Source: Bryum argenteum
Lineage: Eukaryota > Streptophyta > Bryopsida > Bryales > Bryaceae
Direction of reading: 5' to 3'
Length of the DNA stretch: 64,000 nucleotides
Assembly: GCA_037043015.1 (NCBI GenBank)
Contig: CM073323.1
Span: 6,820,001-6,884,000 of the forward strand
Shown: piece by piece, positions 47,240 through 57,980 of the stretch
Numbering within the stretch: the first letter of the stretch is position 1
How the letters are laid out: each line of letters begins with the position of its first letter
Translations under genes and position numbers: made by a program
The notes under the pieces: generated by a model
Told to the model about the DNA's origin: nothing
Seen by the model: only the letters and a program-made list of their open reading frames with translations
The model's database searches: none

Positions 47240-49785
47240 CAGCAAAAGCACCATAACTAATAAGTTGAGCTGAACCTCCTCGCTCCAACATGCTGCTTTC
47301 AAAGAAGAATGTTCATACAAATATGCAAGAGCTCATATAACTCATTGCTTGTGGAAAATTGAGCCCAATTCCAACTACAGTAGGTGCTTCCCATCGACTC
47401 AAGACCTTGAACAAATATCGTTCAAAAATGCCGTTGAGGCGAAAGCAATGTTCTCACGGAGCAACCAAGCATATAGGCGTTCAACAAAAACCCTATAACC
47501 ACAAGTGAGAAGAGAAGCAGATCCACGAACCAGGCACGAAAGCTCATCATGACAAACGTAGTCGAAGCTGTACACGCAAACAAGGGAGTCAGTGCAAGAT
47601 CCACATTGCAAGCTGAAGGTCGGATCCAGGAAAAGCGGGGGAAGGAAATGGGGGGTGGGGGAGATTAGGGCAAAGGGGAACTAACCAGGAGGAGTGCCAT
47701 CAAGGTAGGGTCGGGACCGCAGCAGGGGAGCGATGGATAGGGAAGGGAATGAGATGGAATGGGGATGGAATGGACGGGAAGGAACGGGAGTTGTCGGAAT
47801 GAGAAGTTAAGTTAGAGCTCGTGCTGTGCCGCAACAACAAAATGCCACCATTGGCGATGATGAGGAGGGCAATAGGAAGAGGGAGAGAGCACGAATAAAG
47901 GAGAGGGAGCGGCTATGAAGGAGGAGCGAGCAAGCTTCGGCTGCTGCTTCGCCGTGTCGCACCGGCAGGCAGGCAGGCGCAAGTCTATGCTGCCAGCCCC
48001 CCCCCCCCCCCTTGACGATGACGATGATTGCCTCACCACCAACGACGATCGTCCGTGTTTCGACCTCTGCGCTGCCCACTTTCGTCGCGTCCTCGTTCGT
48101 TCCCACCTGCCTTCGCCCCGCGGATGCCCATACCATTATTGTAGAACCGGCACCGACCCTGAGTGACCATTTCTCGCTTTCACGGCTACAGTTACTATTA
48201 TTATTGATAATTGACTATTAATAATGGATTAATAGTCCTTGTGATCATTGTGAATAAATGCTCAAATACCGTCTGCAAAATAAATAAATAAGAACACCAA
48301 ATTCTTGTAGGCATGGCGTGAATAAAATGCTTGTTCAACCTACCCTTGATGATGTGCCCATGGGACATAACAACAATGACGTAGGACTACTAACCCCTCT
48401 CAGGGTGGACACTATAACCACAAGTAGTAATCAGTATCCATTAAACAAGCGTTTGCTACTTCATTATCAGCCGGTGATAATGGCCCAATAGTCAGTTAAA
48501 TCTAGAAATCACCAAATAATATTTGATGAAATCTACAAAAAAATACACTATTCTTGATATAAACTAAGGCAATAGGTGTGTAAAAAAACACTTGAAGATG
48601 GGAAATGGAAGTTTTTAACCCGCGGAATTATAACAATTTTCAAGTCCTCGAGAATGCTTCATGTGCAGACGTGAAGCTTTGAAGTTCCACTATAAATTTG
48701 AGTCCAAGTGGTTTGAGACTGCTTGAGGCATTGTGATTTTAACCCCTATAGTTTTAAAAGGTCAAAATATGGTTGTTTTGACTTTTGTCAACGTGTGGTC
48801 TACTATATTTAGTTTGGATGAAGTTCAAACCTTTCGCAAATCCTCGACTTTTCTCATATCTTTCCAAGAAAACTATTCATGTCTCAAAATTCCTCGTAGT
48901 TTAGGAGTTTGAGAACACTATTAGGGCATGCTGAAAAGTGCCCAAAAGTGCAATATTTTCTTGTGCACTTTCAAATTCTGCCCAAAAACAATTCGATTGC
49001 ATTAACTTCAACATTCACCAAAATTTGAGATTTTACTTTTTTATTTCTTTATTTATTTTGTGTGTGTGTGAAGAAGGTACCCCAAAATGTACTCACCGTT
49101 TGGATGTTCTATATGATAATTTTTCAGCATACCTCCATGTAGAAAATCAAACTTCTCTCAATGTGTTTTTTATGATGCACAAGTCCTTACCCCTGTCCTC
49201 TAAACACAGATATAAAAAAGGTCATATCAAAATTTCAAAAAAACATGTAAAAATATAGACCTAAGTATCTAAAATAAAAAAATACCCTATTGGGAATCCT
49301 CAAACTTTGTAATTTTTTTTTTTATACCCGAGCATGTTGGGACAATGACCAAGATGTGCAATGGCAATGATATGCAATCATGATCAAGGTCTATTGCAAT
49401 AAAAACTCCTCTCATTTCAGTGAAGGTGCGCCTTGTATTGTTGTAAATGCTCTTGGTGTCAATCTCCCCTCCTCCAATGTTATTCATATTCCTTAATGCT
49501 CAAAAAACAATTACAATATAATATTAAAAATACTATAAGAGGATGTGAAGAAACTGGGAAAATGGAGATAATAATGCATGCGAGAGGTTTCGGTACAAGA
49601 GATGTATAATGTAAGTGCTCAAAGAGAAACAATATGGGAAGCACGAGAGGTTGAGAGGACGAGGTATGCTCAAGGATTTTTTAAATCTTAGTGATAACAT
49701 AATGAGGTTAGTAATATTATTAAATCTAAAACAAATAAACATCAATCCGGTCAGTCTCTTGTATTTTTTTCATGTAGATTATTGA
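47240..49785. other. ArfGAP promoter region and AT-rich spacer
   Basis: 47620-48170 is GC-rich with G-runs, and 47997-48011 is a run of 15 C. Beyond it is AT-rich repeat debris, including a diverged LINE tail at about 48355-48440. No supported gene. Confidence 0.5.
48355..48440 (-). mobile_element. Diverged LINE tail (possible)
   Basis: Shares an ordered set of blocks with 49860-49940 (GCCCA, GGACA, GACTACT, ACCCCT, GACACTATA) but is much more mutated than the copies at 10136 and 12624. It lacks the TATC terminus. Confidence 0.4.
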
Positions 49786-49798
49786 ACCTCCAACTAAG
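49786..49798 (+). repeat. Candidate target-site duplication of the LINE (3' side)
   Basis: AACCTCCAACTAA directly abuts the LINE's terminal TATC repeat and recurs exactly at 62884-62896. Confidence 0.6.
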
Positions 49799-50027
49799 AT
49801 AGATAGATAAAAAAATCCGGTCCTTTTTCAGGGCCGGCGTGATTACAGTGTCTGTTCGTCAAGCCAGTGTCCTAATGCCCACCGGACAAGAGGACTCTGG
49901 TACAAGACTACTCACCCCTTTCGGGATTAGACACTATAGTAGCAAGAAGAAACAGAAGTAACCAGGAAATAGTCAATATTATCTTTCTAAGGTTTGTGTA
50001 AGGTTGTATTTTGTATTTTATCGTGGG

Positions 50028-50275
50028 TATGGTCGCCAAGCCCTGATTCCTGGGTGATTGGTAGGGATGTTTGAGTTACAAATAAGCGGTCCGGGTTCGA
50101 TACTCGGGGGATCCGTTCGAGCGTTTAGTGTGATATACATGGCTTGGTGCTGCTAGTGTGTTATACATAGGCAGGAAATTTGTACCAATCAATCGGCCCT
50201 GTCCCATCTACCTGAGACAAGTGTGACTATTCTTGTGGGAAGTGGTTTGCGCCATTTCTCACGCCCTCCTCCTTT
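50028..50275 (+). mobile_element. tRNA-related SINE-like sequence in the LINE 3'UTR (antisense)
   Basis: An A-box-like TGGGTGATTGG and a near-consensus B box GGTTCGATACT sit about 45 bp apart. They are followed by a SINE-like body with the motif CATCTACCTGAGACAAGTG. It is either a SINE inserted in the LINE tail or a tRNA-derived part of the LINE 3'UTR. A functional tRNA is excluded because no acceptor stem forms. Confidence 0.4.
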
Positions 50276-50280
50276 TATTG

Positions 50281-50784
50281 TTACATTATTGTGGGGATTG
50301 TTTGGTTATTATCAATTTTCCTTTTGTGTAAAATAATTGATCCGGCGTGTTGAATGGCGATGGTATTTATTTCATGGAATGTGCGTTTTATGCATGTTTC
50401 TGATAAGTTAAATATTTCTGCAAGAAGTTTCATTGATGGTTTGTGTGTTGTGCCTCTAGCACCGGCTGTGATGACTATGAGGGGGTCTACTTTCCATCCT
50501 AAGTTACGGAGTTTATCAAGAAGTGGTTGATATTTGTCGGTTTTGTTATTAATTGTTTCTTGAGAGAATCTATCGTTACAGTATGTGAATTCTATAAATT
50601 GAAGTGTGAGGTTGTCTGTTGGGTGTCGTGGTGGGTCGTTTTTGTGTGATAGACCTTTAACGCATAGTATATCCGGTTTGAATCTAGCGTTGCAATGACA
50701 TTTTTGTTGTGTACATTCGCATTGTAATAGCCATGTAGGGACCGTATTTTCTTGGGGGTTGTTATTAAATGTGCCTGCGTTCAT
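50281..50784 (-). pseudogene. LINE main frame, C-terminal PD-(D/E)xK-like endonuclease domain
   Basis: 167 residues in the same frame as the RNase H segment, separated from it only by a TGA at 50854-50856. A CxCx4CxC cluster (QCECTQQKCHC) precedes KPDI (residues 37-40), QFIEFTYCND (E65) and lysines 81 and 84 (NNKTDKY). This order of Asp, Glu and Lys is that of restriction-like endonucleases of R2- and Dualen-type LINEs. It would nick target DNA. The reading through the stop is inference; the motif order is visible. Confidence 0.7.
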
Positions 50785-50853
50785 GAGGATATAACAACGT
50801 GATTTTTGAGATGAGAGAATTAATTTTCTTAGTTCCCATACGGCTTTGTTATG

Positions 50854-52797
50854 TCACTTAATTCTAAGGGCGTGTATGTGGTGGTGACCACATTTGAGTA
50901 ATGCTTGTAACCATGTGTCGGCGTCCATGGAGTTACATATAGAGCAAGTTATTGATGGGAATCGTTCTCTACCAAAGAATAGTTGTTTCCTTCCGTTCCC
51001 CATGTATTGGCCGGTGCGTAGCTTTAGAATAATTGTTTTTTGGGAGTCCGTAATTATGGGATTTAGCCAGTATGCATTTGATAATTCATTGTCAATATCC
51101 GGGTTTGTTGTCCATTTGTTGATGTTGGGGAATTGGTCAGCGAGTATTATAAGGTTGTTGTTGTAGTCTTGTTTGTCTATGTATGTTTGAAGGCATTTGA
51201 CCGGGCCCTTGTCTGGGCGAGTTAGGGGTCCTGGCCATTTATATTTCTGGTAGTAGAATGGTGTGGTGTGTGCGAATTCGTGGGGTTTTGTGGCTATCGT
51301 ATATCGTTTGGTGGCGCCGGCTTTCGCAAGTTTGTCTGCTTCCTCGTTGCCAGTGATGTTAATATGCGCTTTAACCTTGTGGAATATAGTAGGTTGAGTA
51401 CGGTTTTGTAATATCTCAACCATTTCTGTTAGGATGGTTTTGTCAGGATGGTTGTGTTGTGTGGATGGGTGTAATATGTGAGTATTTAGATTATATAGGC
51501 AGTTTATGCAATCCGTGAAGATATAGGCCGGTTCATTTGGGTATTTGGTGTTGATTAAGTGTAGGGTTGTATGAATAGCCATTAATTCGGCACGAAAGCA
51601 TGTTTGAAGGCCAGGAAGTCTTTCTGATATTTGCATGTCAGGTTTTGTGGGATTGTAGATGCCGTATCTAGCTTTTTCTTTTTTCCAATGTCCATCCTCG
51701 GCATCTTTAGGTGGTATGAAGGAGCCGTCCGTATAGTAGCTGTATTGCGGTTGGAATTTTAGAGTAGGGTTGATTTTGAACTTTGGTAGAGGGGGTATAC
51801 ATGTGGGTTCGAAGTTTGAGTTTGTATATGAGGGGTATAACATTTTATTCCATCTTTTATTTTTATTGACGATAGTGTTGTATGGGGTTGGTGGAGCTTG
51901 TTGTATATAGTAGTGCGGGATTACCATGACCTCAATTGCATTTTTAATGTTGTTAATTTGCTCTAATGTACCAACGTGATTGTTTTGATGGTGTATGCAC
52001 ATGATGGATATTGCAAGTGGTTCGGTTGTTGGTTTGTATTTTTGTGGGGGTGCTGGGATTTCGTATGTGATGGAGTCTGCGGTGAAATGAGTTATTATAT
52101 GTGTATCCGGGAAAGGTCCAATATACGGGGTTGGGTTTTGGTACCAGTTTGGGTCGGGGGTGACTATTATGGTGATTGTATTTGGGTCGTGTTTGGCCGC
52201 TAATCTCGCCCAGTGGATGGCTTGTTGGGTTGTTTCCGGATTATGGGTATGCGCATACCCTATGCCCGTCCATTTATATTCAAAAGCGTTGCCACGAGAT
52301 CCAAATATTTTGTCTCGGGAGAAAAGAGAGAAATATTTTGTTATTTTGGTGGAACATGTAATTGGTGATGAAAAGTATGAGTGATTGATTTGGAGGTTAG
52401 TGGTGATATGATCGAGAATGTTTGTTGGAAGGGTGTGGTGGGGTGTTAGTTTCGGGTTTTTTTTGGAGGATTGAGCTTTATATCTTTGGTACAACCATAT
52501 TATTTCTGTTTCGAATGTTTGTGTGTATGGCATTAGCCCATGTGAGTTGTTTGAGTATTTATTAAATTGTTGCCATAGCCACTGTAATCTATTTATAGGT
52601 ATGGTGGTGAGGTATCGGCCATTGTCTTCGTATAGGTGAGCTGATTCGTTATTTATTTGTATGGTGGTTTTGTTAGTAATAATGTCTCTTTTTAGATTGC
52701 ATTCTGCAAAGTGTATTTGCGTAAGTGGGGTAATTGATGGTGGTGGTATGAACCTGTTGTCCTTGAGTTGTGCTTGTATAAAATGAGTGTTGATCAA
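50854..52797 (-). pseudogene. LINE main frame, connector and RNase H domain
   Basis: 647 residues. The C-terminal half has a complete RNase H catalytic set: D357 (YYTDGSF), E404 (FRAELMAI), D429 (IFTDC) and D488 (GNEEADKLAKAG), with the handle-like HKVKAH. A zinc-knuckle-like CSIC and KCGHHH pair follows. The N-terminal half contains a conserved-looking block (residues 155-250: RDKIFGSRGNAFEYKWTG, AIHWARLAAKHD, TPDPNWYQNP), of a type known from other LINE proteins, whose function I cannot assign. It shares its frame with the reverse transcriptase segment, interrupted by two TAA codons between 52797 and 52941. Confidence 0.9.
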
Positions 52798-52938
52798 GTT
52801 TCGATAGTGATCATGTTGCGATTTAGTGTAGAAATCCTTAAGTAGTTGAATATTGTGTGAAATGACTGTTGGATAATTTAGGGGAAATAGGTCTCTCTGT
52901 TAGAGCCATTTATGGTATGTGGTGTTATTGTAGTGCCA

Positions 52939-55082
52939 TTAGCATAGGTATGTGTTGTGGGTATTAGGTATTTTGTATTTGTCTTTTGTAGTTACTGTTT
53001 TGTGATTTAATATTGTAGTTATGGGATATTCAAGAGGGTTGTTTTTAATGTTAGGTGGTGGGCTTATTTGGTGAGTATCTTGGTGGGTAATAGGTTGTGG
53101 TCGGGTGTTTGAATGTCTTGGGAGTAAGTCAAAATTGTCTGAGATGTATATTGGTTTGAGTGTGCGGGCAGGTGGGTGTTGGGTGCAGGTGTTAGGGCAG
53201 TTCGGGTTGCATTTAGTTTGGCAAAATAGTTTTTCAGCTATTTCTAGCGCACTTTTATCAAGTTTAGTTGGTGTTTTATAGTATGTTGCAAAGTCGGTTG
53301 GTGACATGAGGTACGTACCGTTTGGGAGAGAGATGTGTTTGATTTTGTAGATATTGTGTATTAGAAGCTTGTGTAAGAGCTTGATTGATAGTTCCGGGTT
53401 GAGGTGAGGAAGTTCGGTGTTGGCTTGTTCTAACCACTCTCGTTCCAGTTCGGTTTTGTGTAATTGGAAGTCACCATTGGTACTTTTTAGATGTATACCT
53501 CCATCTTGTTTGAGAAGAAATAGTGTTCGTGATATGGGAGAGTTTATACAGTTGGAGGCTTTTAATCTGGGGATGTTTTCGGCGCCACTGTGTTTGGAAG
53601 TTATGTGTTGAATAAGGCCTTTGTAAATATTGCCTAGTCTTCCTTGATCATTAAGTGCATTTCTAAGTTGTTCGCCGATACATCTTAGATATGCGTTTTT
53701 TAGTGAGAATGCTTGAAGACCAAAGAGTTTGTGGGGAAGTTGGGTAATCACGTTCGCTGTGCATTTTGGAAGGCCACAAATTGTTTTTTGGATTCCTATA
53801 ATTTTTTTGTCAAGTTTTTTGATGGTTGGAAGTGAGAATGGGACTGCATAGAAGCTATATGCGATCCCTGCTCTGATGACTGTATCAACCATGTTGATTT
53901 TTTGTTTGATTGTTGCGGGGCATTTTGCGAGTTGTTTACATTGGTCGATGAGTTTGTTTGTCGCGATGTGTGTTTGGATTTTCCATTTTAGAGAGGGTAC
54001 CATGTGGATACCAAGGTAGATATAAGGTTCGTTTTGGTGAAGGATAGGAATTGGTTGGTTTCTATAGGTGATGTGGTGTTGCTCTATTTCTTCTTTGAAA
54101 TTATTGGGCTTTATTTTGGATTTATTCGGACAGCCTGTAATAGCACATTTTTGCGCGCTGAGGTCCATACCTGCCCATTCACAGAATTTATCTATTTTGT
54201 ATATTTGAGTTTGTATGGATTGGAGGGTGTTTGCAAGTCCTGCTAAATCGTCCGCGTATGCAGCAGCTGTAATGTTTATTTTTGATGTACCAAATGTATA
54301 GCCATTATTCCCTCTTTGTAGCCATCTTAGTAGTGGTTCTAGAAATATGAGAAATAGGTAGGGGCTTAATGTGTCGCCTTGAATTGTTCCTCTTTGTATT
54401 GGAATTGGTTCTGTCTTGCCAAAATATTCGCCTGTGAATATTGTGGAAGAGTTTGCGTATATGTTACCAATTAGCGTAACTACGTCTAAAGGGTAACCAA
54501 GGTCTTTCATTACTGCGAGTAGTCGAGCATGGTCTAGGGAACCGAATGCGTTTTTAAATCTATATATAGTATATAGATGTCTTGATTTGTGAGTTTTGCG
54601 TCCTCTAAGGCTGCAGTGATGAGTTGTATTTGTCTGGCTGTGCTTCTTTCTGCTCGGAAGCCTTCTTGGCTGTCATGTAATATTTGGTGATGTTCGCCGT
54701 ATGTTGAAAGTATGATTGTGAGAGTACTCGTGAAGAGTTTGTAGATTGTATTGGCTAGCGCTATAGGCCTGTGGTTTGGTAGTACTGCTGGATTGCCCAT
54801 TTTGTATAGTAGTATGATTAGGCTTGATTTCCATGATGCTGGTATTTGACGTTGTTTGTAGCAGTGGTGGAAAAACATGGATAGTAATTTATGAAAGTTG
54901 TCGGGCATGTATTTTAGAATGGAGTTAGGGATTCTATCCGGTCCTGGTGCTTTATTATTGGATAATTGTTTTAAACATTGGCCATATATTTCATCGTTGA
55001 AGTATTTATGTAAGGGGGTTTGTGGATTACCTCTTTTGTCTATTACAAAGCCGTCTAAATCGTGCCATGGGTATTGTCTCAC
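52939..55082 (-). pseudogene. LINE main frame, reverse transcriptase domain, frameshifted
   Basis: The first part (55082-54534) carries the fingers: NNKAPGPDRIPNSILK, PASWKSSLIILLYKMG, HRPIALANTIYKLF, QEGFRAERSTARQ and YIDLK. A one-base loss in the A run at 54551-54555 breaks the frame. The second part (54510-52939) resumes with RGTIQGDTLSPYLF, the catalytic AAYADDLAG and YLGIHM in the thumb. It copies element RNA at a nicked target site. The frame upstream of 55082 is open and joins the endonuclease segment. The order and motifs are those of non-LTR reverse transcriptases. Confidence 0.95.
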
Positions 55083-55370
55083 GCTACATGTGCATAGTGT
55101 TGGGTGTTGGGGTTGGTGATAACATGTTGGGACTGTAGGCCTATTAGTTTGTGATTGTTGTGTGTGTATTTCAATTGCGATGTCTTTCGGGTTGGTTAAG
55201 AGGTTGTTATATCTATCTATGATGCAGTCAAGTGGTGGGGTATCTTGATATTTGAAGACTTTTTTGTTTATTGTTTTTGGACTTTTGTCGTATAACTGCC
55301 TATATTTCGTGGTGGCTTTTTTAATGCATGTTTGGGTGAATTTCGTAGTGATTTTTTGTGCTTGTTTTTT

Positions 55371-56747
55371 TTATGATTTTGCTATTTCTGCTAGGGTTTG
55401 GATCCATTCTTGTGGATTGTTGGTTTGTGGTGGAGGTGGTGGAATGTCTGTGTGTGTATGTTTGCTTAGTTCTTTTATTATGGGGTGTTGCTGCCAATTG
55501 GGGGTGTTTTTTGTACTGTATATAGCCTTGCGAATTAGATGGTATGTGGTTAGGTGTTTTTTCCATTGCTTTTGGAGTTTTCTTGGTAGAAATCCTCCTT
55601 GTTCAGATGTGCGTGGTGTTAGTGTAGGCAAGGGTGGTGCGCTGCAAGTGTTTTCAATTAACTTGGATGTTTCTTGAATTAAGTGGTCTAGTTTTTCGCA
55701 TGCCGTTTGCCATTGTGTAGTTGTTAGTTGTGTGTTTGAGAGAAGAGAGGTGAGGTCATTGATTTTGTTTGAGTTGTCTTCATAAAATATTGTTTTAAAC
55801 TTATCAAGGTTTTCTTGTGGAATAGGATTTAAAATTCTCATCGGTTTAGATGTTGGTTCTTGTGGGGGTCTTGCGAGCAGTGTGTTTGGAGGTATTTGAA
55901 GAGTAATTGGAGAATGATCTGAGTTGAGGTTATGTTCTGTAATAGTTAGCAATGTGTATGAATTGTTATTGGGGGTATTTATGAAAAATCCATCTATTAG
56001 GCTGGTTTCGCTATAATTTAGTCCTCCTTGTCTCGAATATACAGTGTTTGTTGGTATATATGTTAGTTGTAGGGAATCTGTGAATGCTCGGAAATCCCTG
56101 TCTTCTAATTGCGGTGGAGTTGTGTCTAATTCGTGTCGACAACCTATGAGAGCTATGTCTCTATTAAAATCCCCACATAATATCTGGATGTGGTTAGGGT
56201 GTGCTGTAATCTGTTGTGTTATTTGTTGTTGTATTGTTTCTATGTAAGGGGTGTCTTCTGGATGTGACGGCATGTACATGTGTATAAGTAACCAAGGTTG
56301 TAGGGGTTCGTTTTTTATTTTTATGATTTGTAAATATGGTGAAATTGCGGCGGGGGTTGGGATTTTGGTAACATTACCTGGGTATGTGTATTTGTTGTTT
56401 ATAAATAACAAGAGGCCTCCTCTTGTAGGTGTATATTCCATTCGTTGTTGCATGCATCGTGTTAGTGTGTGTGTATTGTTGAAGATCATTTTGTGATTAG
56501 GGAATAAATTTTGAAGATATTTGGTAGATTTTGTGGCAGTTAATCTAGTTTCTTGTATTGCAATGATTGCCGGGCTTGTAGGGGTGTTAGTGATTAGTTC
56601 ATGTAAATTTGGGAGGGCGGTGTTGAGTGATGAGGCATTCCAAGTGACTATATGTGTTTTATGATTCGTGGTGATTGGTGTTGTATTTTGTGGGGGGGGG
56701 CATATCTGGTGCTGGAGGTGGATGAGAATATTCCGGAAGGGGTTCAT
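55371..56747 (-). pseudogene. LINE main frame, AP-type endonuclease domain
   Basis: 458 residues with the exonuclease-endonuclease-phosphatase motifs in order: VTWNASSLN (35-42), IQETRL (64-69), GDFNRD (192-197), SLIDGF (249-254) and SDHSP (276-280). The domain makes the first-strand nick in target-primed reverse transcription. The segment ends at a TAA (55371), after which the same frame runs on into the reverse transcriptase. At its 5' end it overlaps the 2A segment in another frame across a run of nine C (minus strand, 56692-56700). Confidence 0.93.
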
Positions 56748-57546
56748 TGATTTTTAGGGCTTCTGCAAGTAGGTTATCGGGTAAAAATGGGAATACGTTT
56801 TTTAATTGTTCTGGGTTGGGTGGTATGTTGTTTTGTTGAATGAATTCATATAGTTGTTTGTGTATGGTGTTGGGGGGGTTTATTAGGTTAGAATTATTGT
56901 TTATGAATTGTATGTATGGGTGTGTGTTGTTGAGATGTCTTTCTGGCGGATTTTGAAGTGTGGCCATTTCATTAAGTAATAAAGTGGTCCAATTTGGATT
57001 AGTGGGATGTTCGAGGATGCGGTTGCATGTTTCTGGTGATGGGTTTATTGTTGTGATAAGAGCGTATAATATGCGTGGTGCTGGGTGATGAGAGTTTTCC
57101 TGAACGTAGTTTGTGAGATGTGGGTATTTTATTTGTGCTTCTGGATGTTTTGAGTGAGTATTTATGAGACATGGCGCAAATTGTGCTGATAAGTGTTGGT
57201 ATTCAGGGTGTAGTCGAATTGTGCATGGTATGAAGTAGTTTTTGCATCTTCGTTTACAGACGGATGGGTGTGTACTGAGTACATTTGGCATCGGCCCTGG
57301 ATTGGTTTCGACATCTCCGCATTTTGGTAAGTGATATTTGTCTTTGTATGTGTAGTGGTATGTTTTAGTAGTGTGGGTTGATGTTTTTGAAATTTTTATG
57401 AGTGTGATGTTTTGTGTGTGTATTTTTTGGTTTATTGGTTCATAGGTGAGCTCCGGTGGTCGGATTTGTTTGTTTGTGTGTCCATTGTATTGAGTGGGTT
57501 TTAATGGTTTTAGTTTTTTTGAGTGGCATGTTTGTGGGACTTTCAT
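56659..57546 (-). pseudogene. LINE main frame, N-terminal leader with 2A motif
   Basis: 295 residues, rich in Lys, His, Thr, Pro and Asn. Residues 1-84 form a basic leader ending in KCGDVETNPG, and the 2A motif places the skipping point between G84 and P85. The downstream part has cysteines (SVCKRRCKNYF) and helical stretches but no recognised fold. The frame ends at 56659, and the endonuclease continues in another frame at the C run. With eight C instead of nine the two would be one ORF, so the break is either a homopolymer change or a slippage site. Confidence 0.85.
57292..57315 (-). other. 2A ribosome-skipping motif (DVETNPGP)
   Basis: Codons for D-V-E-T-N-P-G-P, preceded by Cys-Gly, satisfy the D-x-E-x-N-P-G-P 2A consensus. 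In known 2A sequences the ribosome fails to form the final Gly-Pro bond and continues, giving two proteins from one ORF. The motif here is seen directly; activity is inferred. Confidence 0.85.
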
Positions 57547-57980
57547 GGGGTTTTTTGGCTTTTTGTAAGGTTTAATTAGTTTTTGAGGCCCAAAAAGTTT
57601 CTTTATATATGATAGTGTGGATGTGATGTTATGTACGTGTGGTTTGTATGGGTTTAGTAAATTTAGTTTATAGGCGAGGCCGGGAGGCCGAGCTTGATTT
57701 TTTGTAAAGTTGTGTGTATGGTTTGTTTGTTTAGTTTTGGATATCTTGGAGAATTTTTTGTGGTGCAGATATTGTCTTGTGATGGGATATTTCGGATTTT
57801 TTGTGTTTATTTTGGCTAACTTCTGTGGCCGCGTAAGTTGGGTTTTTTGTGTTTTCCGCTTGGCTTCGGTATTGTTTATTTTTGGTATAATTGGGGTTAT
57901 ATAGTTTCTACTTTTATTGGTTGTATTAAAAAATACACTTGGTTTTGAGCTATGTGTCGTTGGGCCTTTGGTGTGCCAAC

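Noticed and set aside
47997-48011. Run of 15 C as a regulatory G-quadruplex
   Set aside because: A single homopolymer near a promoter; no spaced G-tracts that would support a specific claim.
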